A stretch of 64,000 nt of DNA from Acanthococcus lagerstroemiae (lineage: Eukaryota > Arthropoda > Insecta > Hemiptera > Eriococcidae). The stretch covers positions 35,501 to 99,500 of the forward strand of contig JAJSSI010000035.1 of assembly GCA_031841125.1 (NCBI GenBank), written 5' to 3'. Position numbers and translations under genes: made by a program. Shown piece after piece: positions 1 to 7,701 of this stretch; within the stretch, counting starts at the first letter, position 1, and every line of letters begins with the position of its first letter. The notes under the pieces were generated by a model. The model was not told the origin of the DNA. It made no database searches and was given only the letters and a program-made list of their open reading frames with translations.

Positions 1-236
1 TGTCACGGGCGAGACCCTGGTCGGCTCACGCCCGGTAACACCTAAAATGCTGGCTCAGCCGGCCTGCGCGCCGAGCTGGAGCCCCGAACTTCGACGTGCG
101 CGAGCTACTGCCGTGCTGGCAGTAGCTCCATTGCGCTTAATCTATCAACATCTCATTTAATAAATCAGCAGTTTACCCTATTACGTGGTATATTATTGCT
201 ACCCTACCCATCCTACTCCGAGCATCCCACGTAACA
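1..236 (+). repeat. 5' LTR of element 1 (left boundary may lie outside the window)
   Basis: The segment starts TGT and ends CACGTAACA, giving the TG...CA ends expected of an LTR, and a primer site begins two bases later. An AATAAA lies near 159. A perfect 11-bp hairpin, arms 102-112 and 118-128 with a 5-base loop, sits in the middle. The start at base 1 may be coincidence; a longer LTR could begin before the window. Confidence 0.65.
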
Positions 237-237
237 G

Positions 238-251
238 TGGTGGCAGCGGTG
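238..251 (+). promoter_or_regulatory. Primer binding site, tRNA-Leu type
   Basis: TGGTGGCAGCGGTG is complementary to the 3' end (including CCA) of animal tRNA-Leu whose acceptor and T-arm end in CACCGCTGCCA. The match runs 14 bases from the first base after a one-base gap behind the LTR end. The match to tRNA-Leu is from memory of tRNA sequences and was not searched. Confidence 0.7.
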
Positions 252-514
252 CCAGTAGGAATCGGTGGATTTTATTATTATTTTCCTGACGGATTTTTAC
301 ATTTTTCACCCCGTCCGGTGACCCTCATCGCGATAAGTGAGCGAGTGAGCAGGTAGAAGCCGAACGCTACCATACTCCGAGGAGACAAGACACGTCAGCG
401 GCCAACTGTTCAACCAGCCCACCCCGCAACGCACGAGGACCAAGGACGAGGAAAAACCATTCTCTAATTGACAGGAGAGTGGAAAACAAGCGCAAAAAAA
501 AGAGGAACAGTGAA

Positions 515-552
515 ATGCTGTACGGAGCTGCTCAAATATTACTAACATTGCT
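515..552 (+). CDS. Predicted env leader exon (signal peptide)
   Basis: An ATG at 515 opens 12 codons plus two bases, rich in Leu, Ile and Ala, and runs straight into a consensus donor GTAAGT at 553-558. A pyrimidine-poor but usable acceptor (TGTATGTTACAG) ends at 10,214. Joining 552 to 10,215 keeps the env reading frame, and the start of the env frame continues with small and polar residues typical of a signal-peptidase site. The downstream env ORF has no hydrophobic start of its own, which supports this arrangement. Retroviruses and errantiviruses make Env from spliced RNA; this exon assignment is an inference from sequence. Confidence 0.6.
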
Positions 553-855
553 GTAAGTACAATCCATTATAACCATTTACATATATATTTCCATTGTAGA
601 CATATATACATATTTGCCATACTATTCCACATTTCCGAGAAATAAAAGAGTTTCCTGCGCGTATAGATTACGGTTCTCGATCGTTCGAGAAAATTCGCGA
701 GCCGATCAGCGATACTGTTCGGACGTGGCGCGCGCGTAATCCGACCCGCCTTTCGGCTAAAAACGCTGACGCGGCGAATACCGATTCAATAGCCGTCGAT
801 CGCAGCACGGCAACAGTAAACGATAAAAAAAAAAGAAAAGAAAATAAAATACAAA

Positions 856-1380
856 ATGGCGTGGGGATCGAAGGATAAGAATGACAAGGAGGAAAAAGCA
901 CGCTCGCTCTTTTCGCTTGTACAAACGGGTTTCTCTCCAAAAAAGTGTAAAAAAATATCAGAATCGACCAAATCTCTCCCCCAAAGAAAGACCACGCGGT
1001 TTGAGGAGGGGCTGCGGGAATACGGTGACGACGATCGACTGGACTCAGAAGACGATGACGTGTACACCCAATCGCGGACGGGGACAATGCCGAAACGAAC
1101 CCCCCGGGCAGTAACGATGACGAGCGAGGAATCAGCGGCCTTTCGAAACGCGGCCAGAAGCAATTTTGAATTAAGATCGGCAGGACGCAACAGCACACCT
1201 CCGCCAACCGTCGTGACGGAGTCGGTAGCCGCGGGCAGGTCAATGTATCTGCCCGAGGGATACGCGCCGAATATGTACTCAGAACACACGAGTCTGGCGA
1301 GTTCCCGTGCATCGTCACCAATGGCACAAGAGTCGGAATATGCGCCGCGAACGCCGTCACCAACACGAAAAATCAGGTAG
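856..1380 (+). pseudogene. gag: gag, N-terminal part, ending at a frameshift
   Basis: The ORF starts at ATG 856 in a good context (ACAAAATGG) and codes for 174 residues, mostly charged and disordered, with acidic clusters near residues 55-65. It stops at 1380, while the main gag frame (+1) is already open from 1307. The arginine-, serine- and proline-rich composition continues across the junction, so I read both as one gag broken by a one-base change near 1365-1380, possibly in the A5 run there. Alternatives are an assembly error or a +1 recoding site. No ATG exists near the start of the downstream frame, which supports 856 as the true start. Confidence 0.65.
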
Positions 1381-3862
1381 GCGGCGATCACAGGACGAGC
1401 CTGAATTGAGATCGGGACGTTCGAGTCGAGCGGAGGCGGAAGAGAGGTATCATCGCTCGACTTCGCAGCAGAGCTCCACGCGCTCGATCACAGTGGAGCC
1501 GCCGAGTGCGAACGCGACAATAGAGGAGTGTCTTCTATACGAAAGGCAACTCTCGAATACGCCGGCATCAGTATACTCCGGAAGATCAACTCCGGAAGGG
1601 CCCCAAACTAAAAGGAAGAGCATGGAAAAAAGACTAAGGGAGAGAAAGCCAAATGAGTCGGAGTCCGAAGAGACAGATGCATCAAGCGAGCATCAAAGTC
1701 GAACGCGTTTTCAGATCAAAGAGGTGTCGGCCGACGAACACGAGAATGAGGCGGAATACCTCAAAAAGGCATTTAGCAAGAGACAAAGGGATCAGACGGA
1801 CGGTATTTCGGCTCAACCGCGAAACACCCCGCGAGCGCCCGCCCTGCTCGGAATCGAACGCGAGGCACCGGCGAATCGGACAATGTATGAACAGCCGGAA
1901 ATCCAACGCGGCAGATACGTACCCCCCTACTACGAGCATTCACCCATGACCCAGTATCCATCCTACGGACGAGGGCAGGAGGCGTACGAGAGAACACCGG
2001 TCCGGTACGACCAGACACCCGTAAATCGTGGGTACGTACCGCTTTCACCGCGCCAAGAGTACATTGCGGCGCTAGAGGAGCGAGAGAGAGCACATCCGCG
2101 TCACGCACAACCCCCGCAGCAGTACAGCTGCCCACCGAGGGGAGCAGAAACCGCGAGTATACGCGGCTACCCCCTAACGAATGGCTACAATGATAGGTTC
2201 GAAATACCGCCACAGTCAGTAGCGAGAACGCTCAGCTACGAACAGCCACAGCAAATCCCAATCCCCGAGTACATTCGCCGTCAAACCCCCATGCCCAGAG
2301 ATATCGACACACCGTTCATATCGCTAGAAAGGGCAGCAAGAGAGCAAGGCCTGAGGCTCGTAGATATGCGAACGCACTATGAGCAAGCATACCACCCAGG
2401 CCCCCCGGCATACGACCCGAGGGCAGGAGGGAGTATCGACCACTACCAACCGAGAGGCATGCAGATGGAAACAGCTTACGATCCTACCCTAGAGGCCATC
2501 AGCAGGCAAATACGAGATATACCAACGTTCGACGGTAGCCCCGAGAGACTCATAATATTTTGCGAAAGGATAAAGAAATTAACAGTGAGATTCCCCGAGA
2601 GATACGAACAAGATATCTTGCTCGGGCTAGCCGACAAGTTACAAGGCCGGGCGGCAAGCGCCTATACAGCGCGGCTAGCGCAATATCGGTCGGTATTCGA
2701 ATTCCTGCATGACCTCACGAGCGAGTACGGAAACGTCGGTATGGCTGAGGACATATTGGCCGACATAAAAGTTTTAACACAGGTAGCGGGCGAGCCGGTG
2801 GACGCGTACATACAGAGAGCGCAAGCACTATACAATCGACTGGTCACGATATACGACTCAGCAGTAGGACTGGGGCCGGGAGAGAGAGGGGCGTGCAAAG
2901 CACGGGCGGACCGAATAACGCTAAAGAACTTCATGACGGGCCTACTCCCCCCACTCGACCACCAAGTCAGGTGCGAGAAACCGCGCGACGTGTACGAAGC
3001 AATGGCCCTCGCGCGAGAGTTCGAGAGAGACATACGCGCAAGAGCGAGAGACTACACCAGCGCAGGGGCGTACCAATACCTGCAACAGACCCCCACCGCA
3101 CAGCAGGCACGTATACAAGTGCTAGCGGCGAGCGCACCACAAGCGTGCGCACAGAATATGCAAGCGCAGGCATACTTGGCAGCGCAAGCACAACCGGCGG
3201 TGCACTACGCGCAGGCTACGGCGCTACCTCAAGTGACGCAAGCCCAAGTGCAAATGCCACCGGTAATAGGCCAACAACCGGTCCTAACGGCGCAGCCAGG
3301 GCAGAACGGGGGCCAGCAGCAAGGCAACTCGCTGGGCGATAAAGGATGCAAATATTGCTCAAACCCAAACCATAACACGTTTGATTGTTATGCGTTAAAA
3401 CGGGATTTGGAGCAAGGGAACATACGCGCAAGACCAAAGAATAAGGGGAATTATAATAAAAACAAGAGTAATAACGGAAATAACGGCAATGGCAATAACA
3501 ACAACAGTAATGGCAATAACAACAATAATAATAATGGAAACAACAATAACAACGGAAATAAAAACAACAATAATGGTAATAAAAATAACAACAACAGCAA
3601 CAAGAAAAATTACAGCAACAAAGGCGGAAACAACGAAAATCGCCAAAATAACAATAATAATCAAAACAGTAATGAAAATCGCGACAAGAGACGCGACGGT
3701 AGTCGTTATGACGATTATGACAACGACTACAATGGTGGCAGCAACAACTACAACAACAGCAATGACTCGAGACAACAAGAGGGTCAACGCACAATGCAAG
3801 AAGTTAAGAGTTATTTAAACTCCCAAGATGTCCGGTGCGATCCTCAAGCGTCGGGCAATTAA
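1307..3862 (+). CDS. gag: Gag polyprotein, main part (capsid and nucleocapsid)
   Basis: This frame encodes about 850 residues. Residues 1-390 are a proline-, arginine- and tyrosine-rich disordered region. Residues about 395-580 form a helical capsid-like segment of the Ty3/gypsy retrotrans_gag type. A single CCHC zinc knuckle, C-X2-C-X4-H-X4-C, lies at 3347-3387. It is followed by roughly 110 residues dominated by Asn and Gly (about 3441-3765). The first codon listed is not ATG; translation most likely begins at 856 in the frame before the break. The 3' end overlaps pol, with a slippery site at 3814-3820 just before the stop. Gag would form the particle and bind RNA. Confidence 0.85.
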   Translation: MHRHQWHKSRNMRRERRHQHEKSGRRRSQDEPELRSGRSSRAEAEERYHRSTSQQSSTRSITVEPPSANATIEECLLYERQLSNTPASVYSGRSTPEGPQTKRKSMEKRLRERKPNESESEETDASSEHQSRTRFQIKEVSADEHENEAEYLKKAFSKRQRDQTDGISAQPRNTPRAPALLGIEREAPANRTMYEQPEIQRGRYVPPYYEHSPMTQYPSYGRGQEAYERTPVRYDQTPVNRGYVPLSPRQEYIAALEERERAHPRHAQPPQQYSCPPRGAETASIRGYPLTNGYNDRFEIPPQSVARTLSYEQPQQIPIPEYIRRQTPMPRDIDTPFISLERAAREQGLRLVDMRTHYEQAYHPGPPAYDPRAGGSIDHYQPRGMQMETAYDPTLEAISRQIRDIPTFDGSPERLIIFCERIKKLTVRFPERYEQDILLGLADKLQGRAASAYTARLAQYRSVFEFLHDLTSEYGNVGMAEDILADIKVLTQVAGEPVDAYIQRAQALYNRLVTIYDSAVGLGPGERGACKARADRITLKNFMTGLLPPLDHQVRCEKPRDVYEAMALAREFERDIRARARDYTSAGAYQYLQQTPTAQQARIQVLAASAPQACAQNMQAQAYLAAQAQPAVHYAQATALPQVTQAQVQMPPVIGQQPVLTAQPGQNGGQQQGNSLGDKGCKYCSNPNHNTFDCYALKRDLEQGNIRARPKNKGNYNKNKSNNGNNGNGNNNNSNGNNNNNNNGNNNNNGNKNNNNGNKNNNNSNKKNYSNKGGNNENRQNNNNNQNSNENRDKRRDGSRYDDYDNDYNGGSNNYNNSNDSRQQEGQRTMQEVKSYLNSQDVRCDPQASGN
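3814..3820 (+). promoter_or_regulatory. -1 ribosomal frameshift heptamer TTTAAAC (gag to pol)
   Basis: In the gag frame the codons read T TTA AAC, the canonical X XXY YYZ pattern. The pol frame is -1 and is open only after a TAA at 3805-3807, so the heptamer falls inside the short overlap (3808-3862). TTTAAAC is a known efficient eukaryotic slippery site. A downstream stimulatory structure was not worked out. Confidence 0.8.
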
Positions 3863-6800
3863 ACGTACAGAGACAAGACAACAATGATAAATCATCACCC
3901 AAGACCATACCAAAAACAATATACTTAAGACACTTAGATTCCGGAAGGAAACCACCGACGGTGGTTCTAAAAGGCGATAAATTGAATGAGGGGAGAGCAA
4001 CCTTCTACATTGACACTGGCGCTGATATAACGGTGATTAAAGAAAAATGCGTAAAATACGCGAAAATAAATAACGAGAGTGTTCTGCAAATTGCGGGAGT
4101 CGTCCCAGGAGCAGCGTATACCTTAGGGAGAGTACAAATGTGCCTCCAGGGTTTAGTGTGCGAAATGCACGTGGTCCCGGATACCTTTCCGATCGAAACT
4201 GACGGATTATTAGGTTGGGACGTAATCGAGAGCAATGGAGCAATAAATGGCCCGCAAAAATGCCTCGTACTAAACCACTATATCATACCCTTCATAAAGG
4301 ACGAACACTTCGTTATTCCAGCGCGCGTAAGGCGTGTCATTGAGGTCAACGTCAAAAATAACGGTGTCAGAACCGGATGGGCTCCACTACAAAACATAAG
4401 AGAAGGAGTCCTGTTCGGAAACTTTATCGCTGAGAATAAGAATAATAAATGCAAAGCAGTTTGCATTAATACGACGGATGAAGACGTCGAAATACCGACA
4501 CCGGAAATCGAACTACAAGAGTGCGAAAGTATATTCAACGTCGAGGAGGACGACGTTAGAGGTCGAGTCAAAATAAGAAGACTTACGGGTGATGAGGAAA
4601 AGGCTAAAAAGGAAAGAATCGAAAAAATAATGAGCCTAGTCGACATAAAGGGCTGCGACGAAGAGGAAGAGCAGCACGTACGAAAGTTAGTGAGTGAGTT
4701 CCCGGAAGTATTCGGGTTAGACGGAGAAGTTTTACAAGCAACTCACGTACTAACACACAAGATCCCAACCACGACGGAAAAGCCTATCACGGTAAAAGCC
4801 TACAGGTATCCACCAGCCCTAAAGGGTCAAGTGGAAAAAGAAATACAAAAACTGTTGGACGCAGACGTGATCGAGCCATCAACCTCGAGCTATTGTAGCC
4901 CGATGTTCATCGTGCCCAAAACGTCGCACACGACGACGGGTGAAAAGAGGTGGCGAGTGGTCACAGACTTCCGACAACTTAACGAGATAACGGTGGGGAC
5001 GTGCTTCCCCCTACCACATACGAATGATATATTAGAAAAAATTGCAAAAGCGAAGTACATCACCGTGATAGATTTGAAAATGGGATATTACCAAGTGCTG
5101 ATCGACCCGAAAGACGCCCATAAGACAGCCTTCTCAGGGCCATCAGGCACATTCCAATATAAAAGAATGGCAATGGGACTTGTCGATTCACCAAGAACAT
5201 TTAGTAGACTAATGGCGTTGGTTCTAGCCGGACTGAGAGGCGAAGAACTAGAGGTCTACTTAGATGACATAGTAGTCTTTGCGGAGACACTGGCCGAGCA
5301 TTATGGCCGGTTCCGAAAACTACTTATGAGACTAAAAGCGGCCAATCTAACAATAGAGCCGAAAAAGTGCCAATTCTTAAAAAGAGAAGCGGAGTTGCTT
5401 GGGCACATAGTCGGAGGAGGCGTAGTAAAGCGCAACCCCGAAAAGGTAAAGGCAATGAAGGAGTACCCGGCACCAAAAACATGCAAAAAGGTACGATCAT
5501 TCCTGGGAATAGCAGGATACTACCGTCGTTTCGTTAAGGATTTTGCGACGATAGCAAAACCCTTGCAGGAGTTAACGAAACCAGGAGCAAAGTTCAAGTG
5601 GGGCCCGGAGGAACAGGCCGCATTTGAAGCACTCCGCGACGAAGTATGCAGTGACAACGTCCTAATAGCACCAGACTTCTCGAAAAAGTTCATCGTGACG
5701 ACGGATGCGTCAGATTACGGCTTAGGGGCTATACTAAGCCAAGGCGAAATAGGCCAAGATAGACCGGTAATGTTCGCATCGACAACATTAAAGGGGGCCC
5801 AGCTACGGTACTCCACGTATGACAAAGAGATGCTGGCGATCGTATTCGCGACCGAGAAGTTCAGACCTTACCTGTACGGCACGAAGTTCACAGTAGTGAC
5901 AGACCACGAACCGTTAAAACACTTCTTTAAAACAAAAAAGCTGGATACTCGGTTCAACCGTTTAAAAGCGGAGCTGGCAGGCTACGACTTTGACATCGTG
6001 TATCGACCAGGCGCGACTAACGTGAACGCGGATGCGCTATCACGCAATCCAGTTCTGGAAGAGGGGGAAGAAGACCCAGAAATGTCGCGCGCGGAACTCT
6101 ACGAGCTGGCCGATAAACACGAAAAACAAGGTATAGGTCCGGTGAACGTAGGAAAGCCGTGCAGGATTTTTAAAGCAAGAGCACGTCGCGATCCCAAATC
6201 GGGAAAAGGAAAAAATCAGTACGACTCGTCGGAAAGCGACAATGTGAATCCACGAAAATTCGCGAGAGGTAACAGTAGCAGCTCGGATGAAGAGAACTTG
6301 TCCGAAGCGGCGTCAACAACTAACAGTGACACTGAAGGGCACACTGAGGCCGAGAAAGAAAACGTGTTAAAGAGATTGGATATCGACGGCATAGTAACCG
6401 TAGAACCGGTCGGAGTAACGGGCACTCCTCCCGAGGACAAAGGGGGGCCCGAGAGCGACAGCAGCTCAGATGAGCACTGGTCAACCAAGAATAAGGGCGA
6501 CCCTTGGAGAAAAAGCAAAAAGGGCCGAAGAAAAAGGATGAAGGCTCGCAGAAAGACAACGAAGCCGTCACGAGCGACGCAACAAGCAGCCAACGACCTG
6601 GCAGATGACGACATAATAAGCGCATCGATCAGCGACAAAAAGCTGGCCTATCTACACAAGCGGGAGAACATGGAGGCGGAAGTAACGGCCTACAGCACTC
6701 CCTTAACTAACCACCAGTTGCCCGGGAAACCGCAGAGAGCAAAGGTGGGCAGAAGAATAGGCAAGAAGCCAGTGTCGAAGGACACCCCGGAGGCGTCGAA

Positions 6801-7701
6801 AAACGAAGAAAACGAGCCGGGAGTGGAACCGTCAGCGCCAACAGAAGTAGTCACGTTATTCACCGAGGGCCAGGGAGAGAGTCGAGAGACCGAAACGGAG
6901 CGTCCGACCCTACAAGAGCACGAAAACATCTCACAAGCAGAGGTGAACGAGGAGGAAGTGCCTTCAGCCATGAACGAATGCCTACCATTAGACGACTCAG
7001 ACCCAATAGGGAGGCCGAGCGGGTCGCCAAATGGACAGAGCACTGAGAGAAGCACGTCGCGAATGAGTGTAGAGGAAACGGAAGCTCCCTCAGAATTGAA
7101 CAGGAACATCAACACACTCGGAGATCGATCTCAGAGTAACATGAGGTCGGAGGGCTCACCAGCCAAATCACTGCAGGTAAAGAGACAGGCCTCGGATAAA
7201 ACGTATGGTGGACCTCGGCCGCGGTCACCGACGGAGCCACAAGAGTTGCAGTGTTCCTCACAGGAATCGGGGCAGTCATCACAAGAAGCGGAGAGCGAGA
7301 AGCCAACGAGACTGATAGTGGATATCTCGAAACTGAAGGAAAACCAGAAAGACGGCCTACGAATAAATGTTTGGAGAGAGGCAAGGAAGGCACGAGGTGT
7401 AGGGACTGGAGGACTAGGGCACACCGTCCAGGACTTAATAGACAAATTAAATCCGCAGGACTACTACACGCTAGGGGGTCTAATAACCGAGGAAGGGTTT
7501 GAATACGACGACTTCCTCGGAGGAAAAAAGAACCATCACGACCCTCAACGGAACCTACCTCCATGGAGAGCGAAGATATCTCAAACGCAATCGCCTCCTA
7601 CACGCCCATCCAGTCATGCGCGGAACCTCAAAGGCGCCTGGAGAGGGAGACGGAGATTCCGTCCATGCCAGAGGGCAATTGTCTCTTCTACTCATTTATG
7701 A
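3835..7701 (+). CDS. pol: Pol part 1: protease, reverse transcriptase, RNase H, long charged tail
   Basis: The frame is open from 3808 and is probably entered by frameshifting at 3814-3820, so the listed start is not an initiation codon. Domains in order: aspartic protease with DTGAD at about residue 60; Ty3/gypsy reverse transcriptase with VTDFRQLN and YLDD at residue 475; RNase H with TTDAS near 623 and the terminal DALSRNP near 732. About 550 residues follow that are acidic, Ser-rich and basic in alternating blocks, with no domain I recognise. The frame stops at 7701, overlapping the integrase ORF by a -1 step. The catalytic residues visible are intact. Confidence 0.9.
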   Translation: MRSSSVGQLNVQRQDNNDKSSPKTIPKTIYLRHLDSGRKPPTVVLKGDKLNEGRATFYIDTGADITVIKEKCVKYAKINNESVLQIAGVVPGAAYTLGRVQMCLQGLVCEMHVVPDTFPIETDGLLGWDVIESNGAINGPQKCLVLNHYIIPFIKDEHFVIPARVRRVIEVNVKNNGVRTGWAPLQNIREGVLFGNFIAENKNNKCKAVCINTTDEDVEIPTPEIELQECESIFNVEEDDVRGRVKIRRLTGDEEKAKKERIEKIMSLVDIKGCDEEEEQHVRKLVSEFPEVFGLDGEVLQATHVLTHKIPTTTEKPITVKAYRYPPALKGQVEKEIQKLLDADVIEPSTSSYCSPMFIVPKTSHTTTGEKRWRVVTDFRQLNEITVGTCFPLPHTNDILEKIAKAKYITVIDLKMGYYQVLIDPKDAHKTAFSGPSGTFQYKRMAMGLVDSPRTFSRLMALVLAGLRGEELEVYLDDIVVFAETLAEHYGRFRKLLMRLKAANLTIEPKKCQFLKREAELLGHIVGGGVVKRNPEKVKAMKEYPAPKTCKKVRSFLGIAGYYRRFVKDFATIAKPLQELTKPGAKFKWGPEEQAAFEALRDEVCSDNVLIAPDFSKKFIVTTDASDYGLGAILSQGEIGQDRPVMFASTTLKGAQLRYSTYDKEMLAIVFATEKFRPYLYGTKFTVVTDHEPLKHFFKTKKLDTRFNRLKAELAGYDFDIVYRPGATNVNADALSRNPVLEEGEEDPEMSRAELYELADKHEKQGIGPVNVGKPCRIFKARARRDPKSGKGKNQYDSSESDNVNPRKFARGNSSSSDEENLSEAASTTNSDTEGHTEAEKENVLKRLDIDGIVTVEPVGVTGTPPEDKGGPESDSSSDEHWSTKNKGDPWRKSKKGRRKRMKARRKTTKPSRATQQAANDLADDDIISASISDKKLAYLHKRENMEAEVTAYSTPLTNHQLPGKPQRAKVGRRIGKKPVSKDTPEASKNEENEPGVEPSAPTEVVTLFTEGQGESRETETERPTLQEHENISQAEVNEEEVPSAMNECLPLDDSDPIGRPSGSPNGQSTERSTSRMSVEETEAPSELNRNINTLGDRSQSNMRSEGSPAKSLQVKRQASDKTYGGPRPRSPTEPQELQCSSQESGQSSQEAESEKPTRLIVDISKLKENQKDGLRINVWREARKARGVGTGGLGHTVQDLIDKLNPQDYYTLGGLITEEGFEYDDFLGGKKNHHDPQRNLPPWRAKISQTQSPPTRPSSHARNLKGAWRGRRRFRPCQRAIVSSTHL
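7524..7530 (+). promoter_or_regulatory. Possible second -1 frameshift heptamer AAAAAAG (pol to OTU-integrase)
   Basis: Codons in the pol frame read A AAA AAG, and the integrase frame is exactly -1 and open from 7503, just upstream. That is the geometry of a programmed shift. However, a run of six A is also a common indel site, so a mutation could explain the break equally well. The integrase ORF also has its own ATG at 7563, with two bases between it and a CC, which leaves internal initiation possible. Confidence 0.45.

Noticed and set aside
3216..3799. Long minus-strand ORFs rich in Cys, Tyr, Val and Ile
   Set aside because: They are the antisense of the Asn-codon-rich Gag tail; their length follows from the low-complexity sequence.
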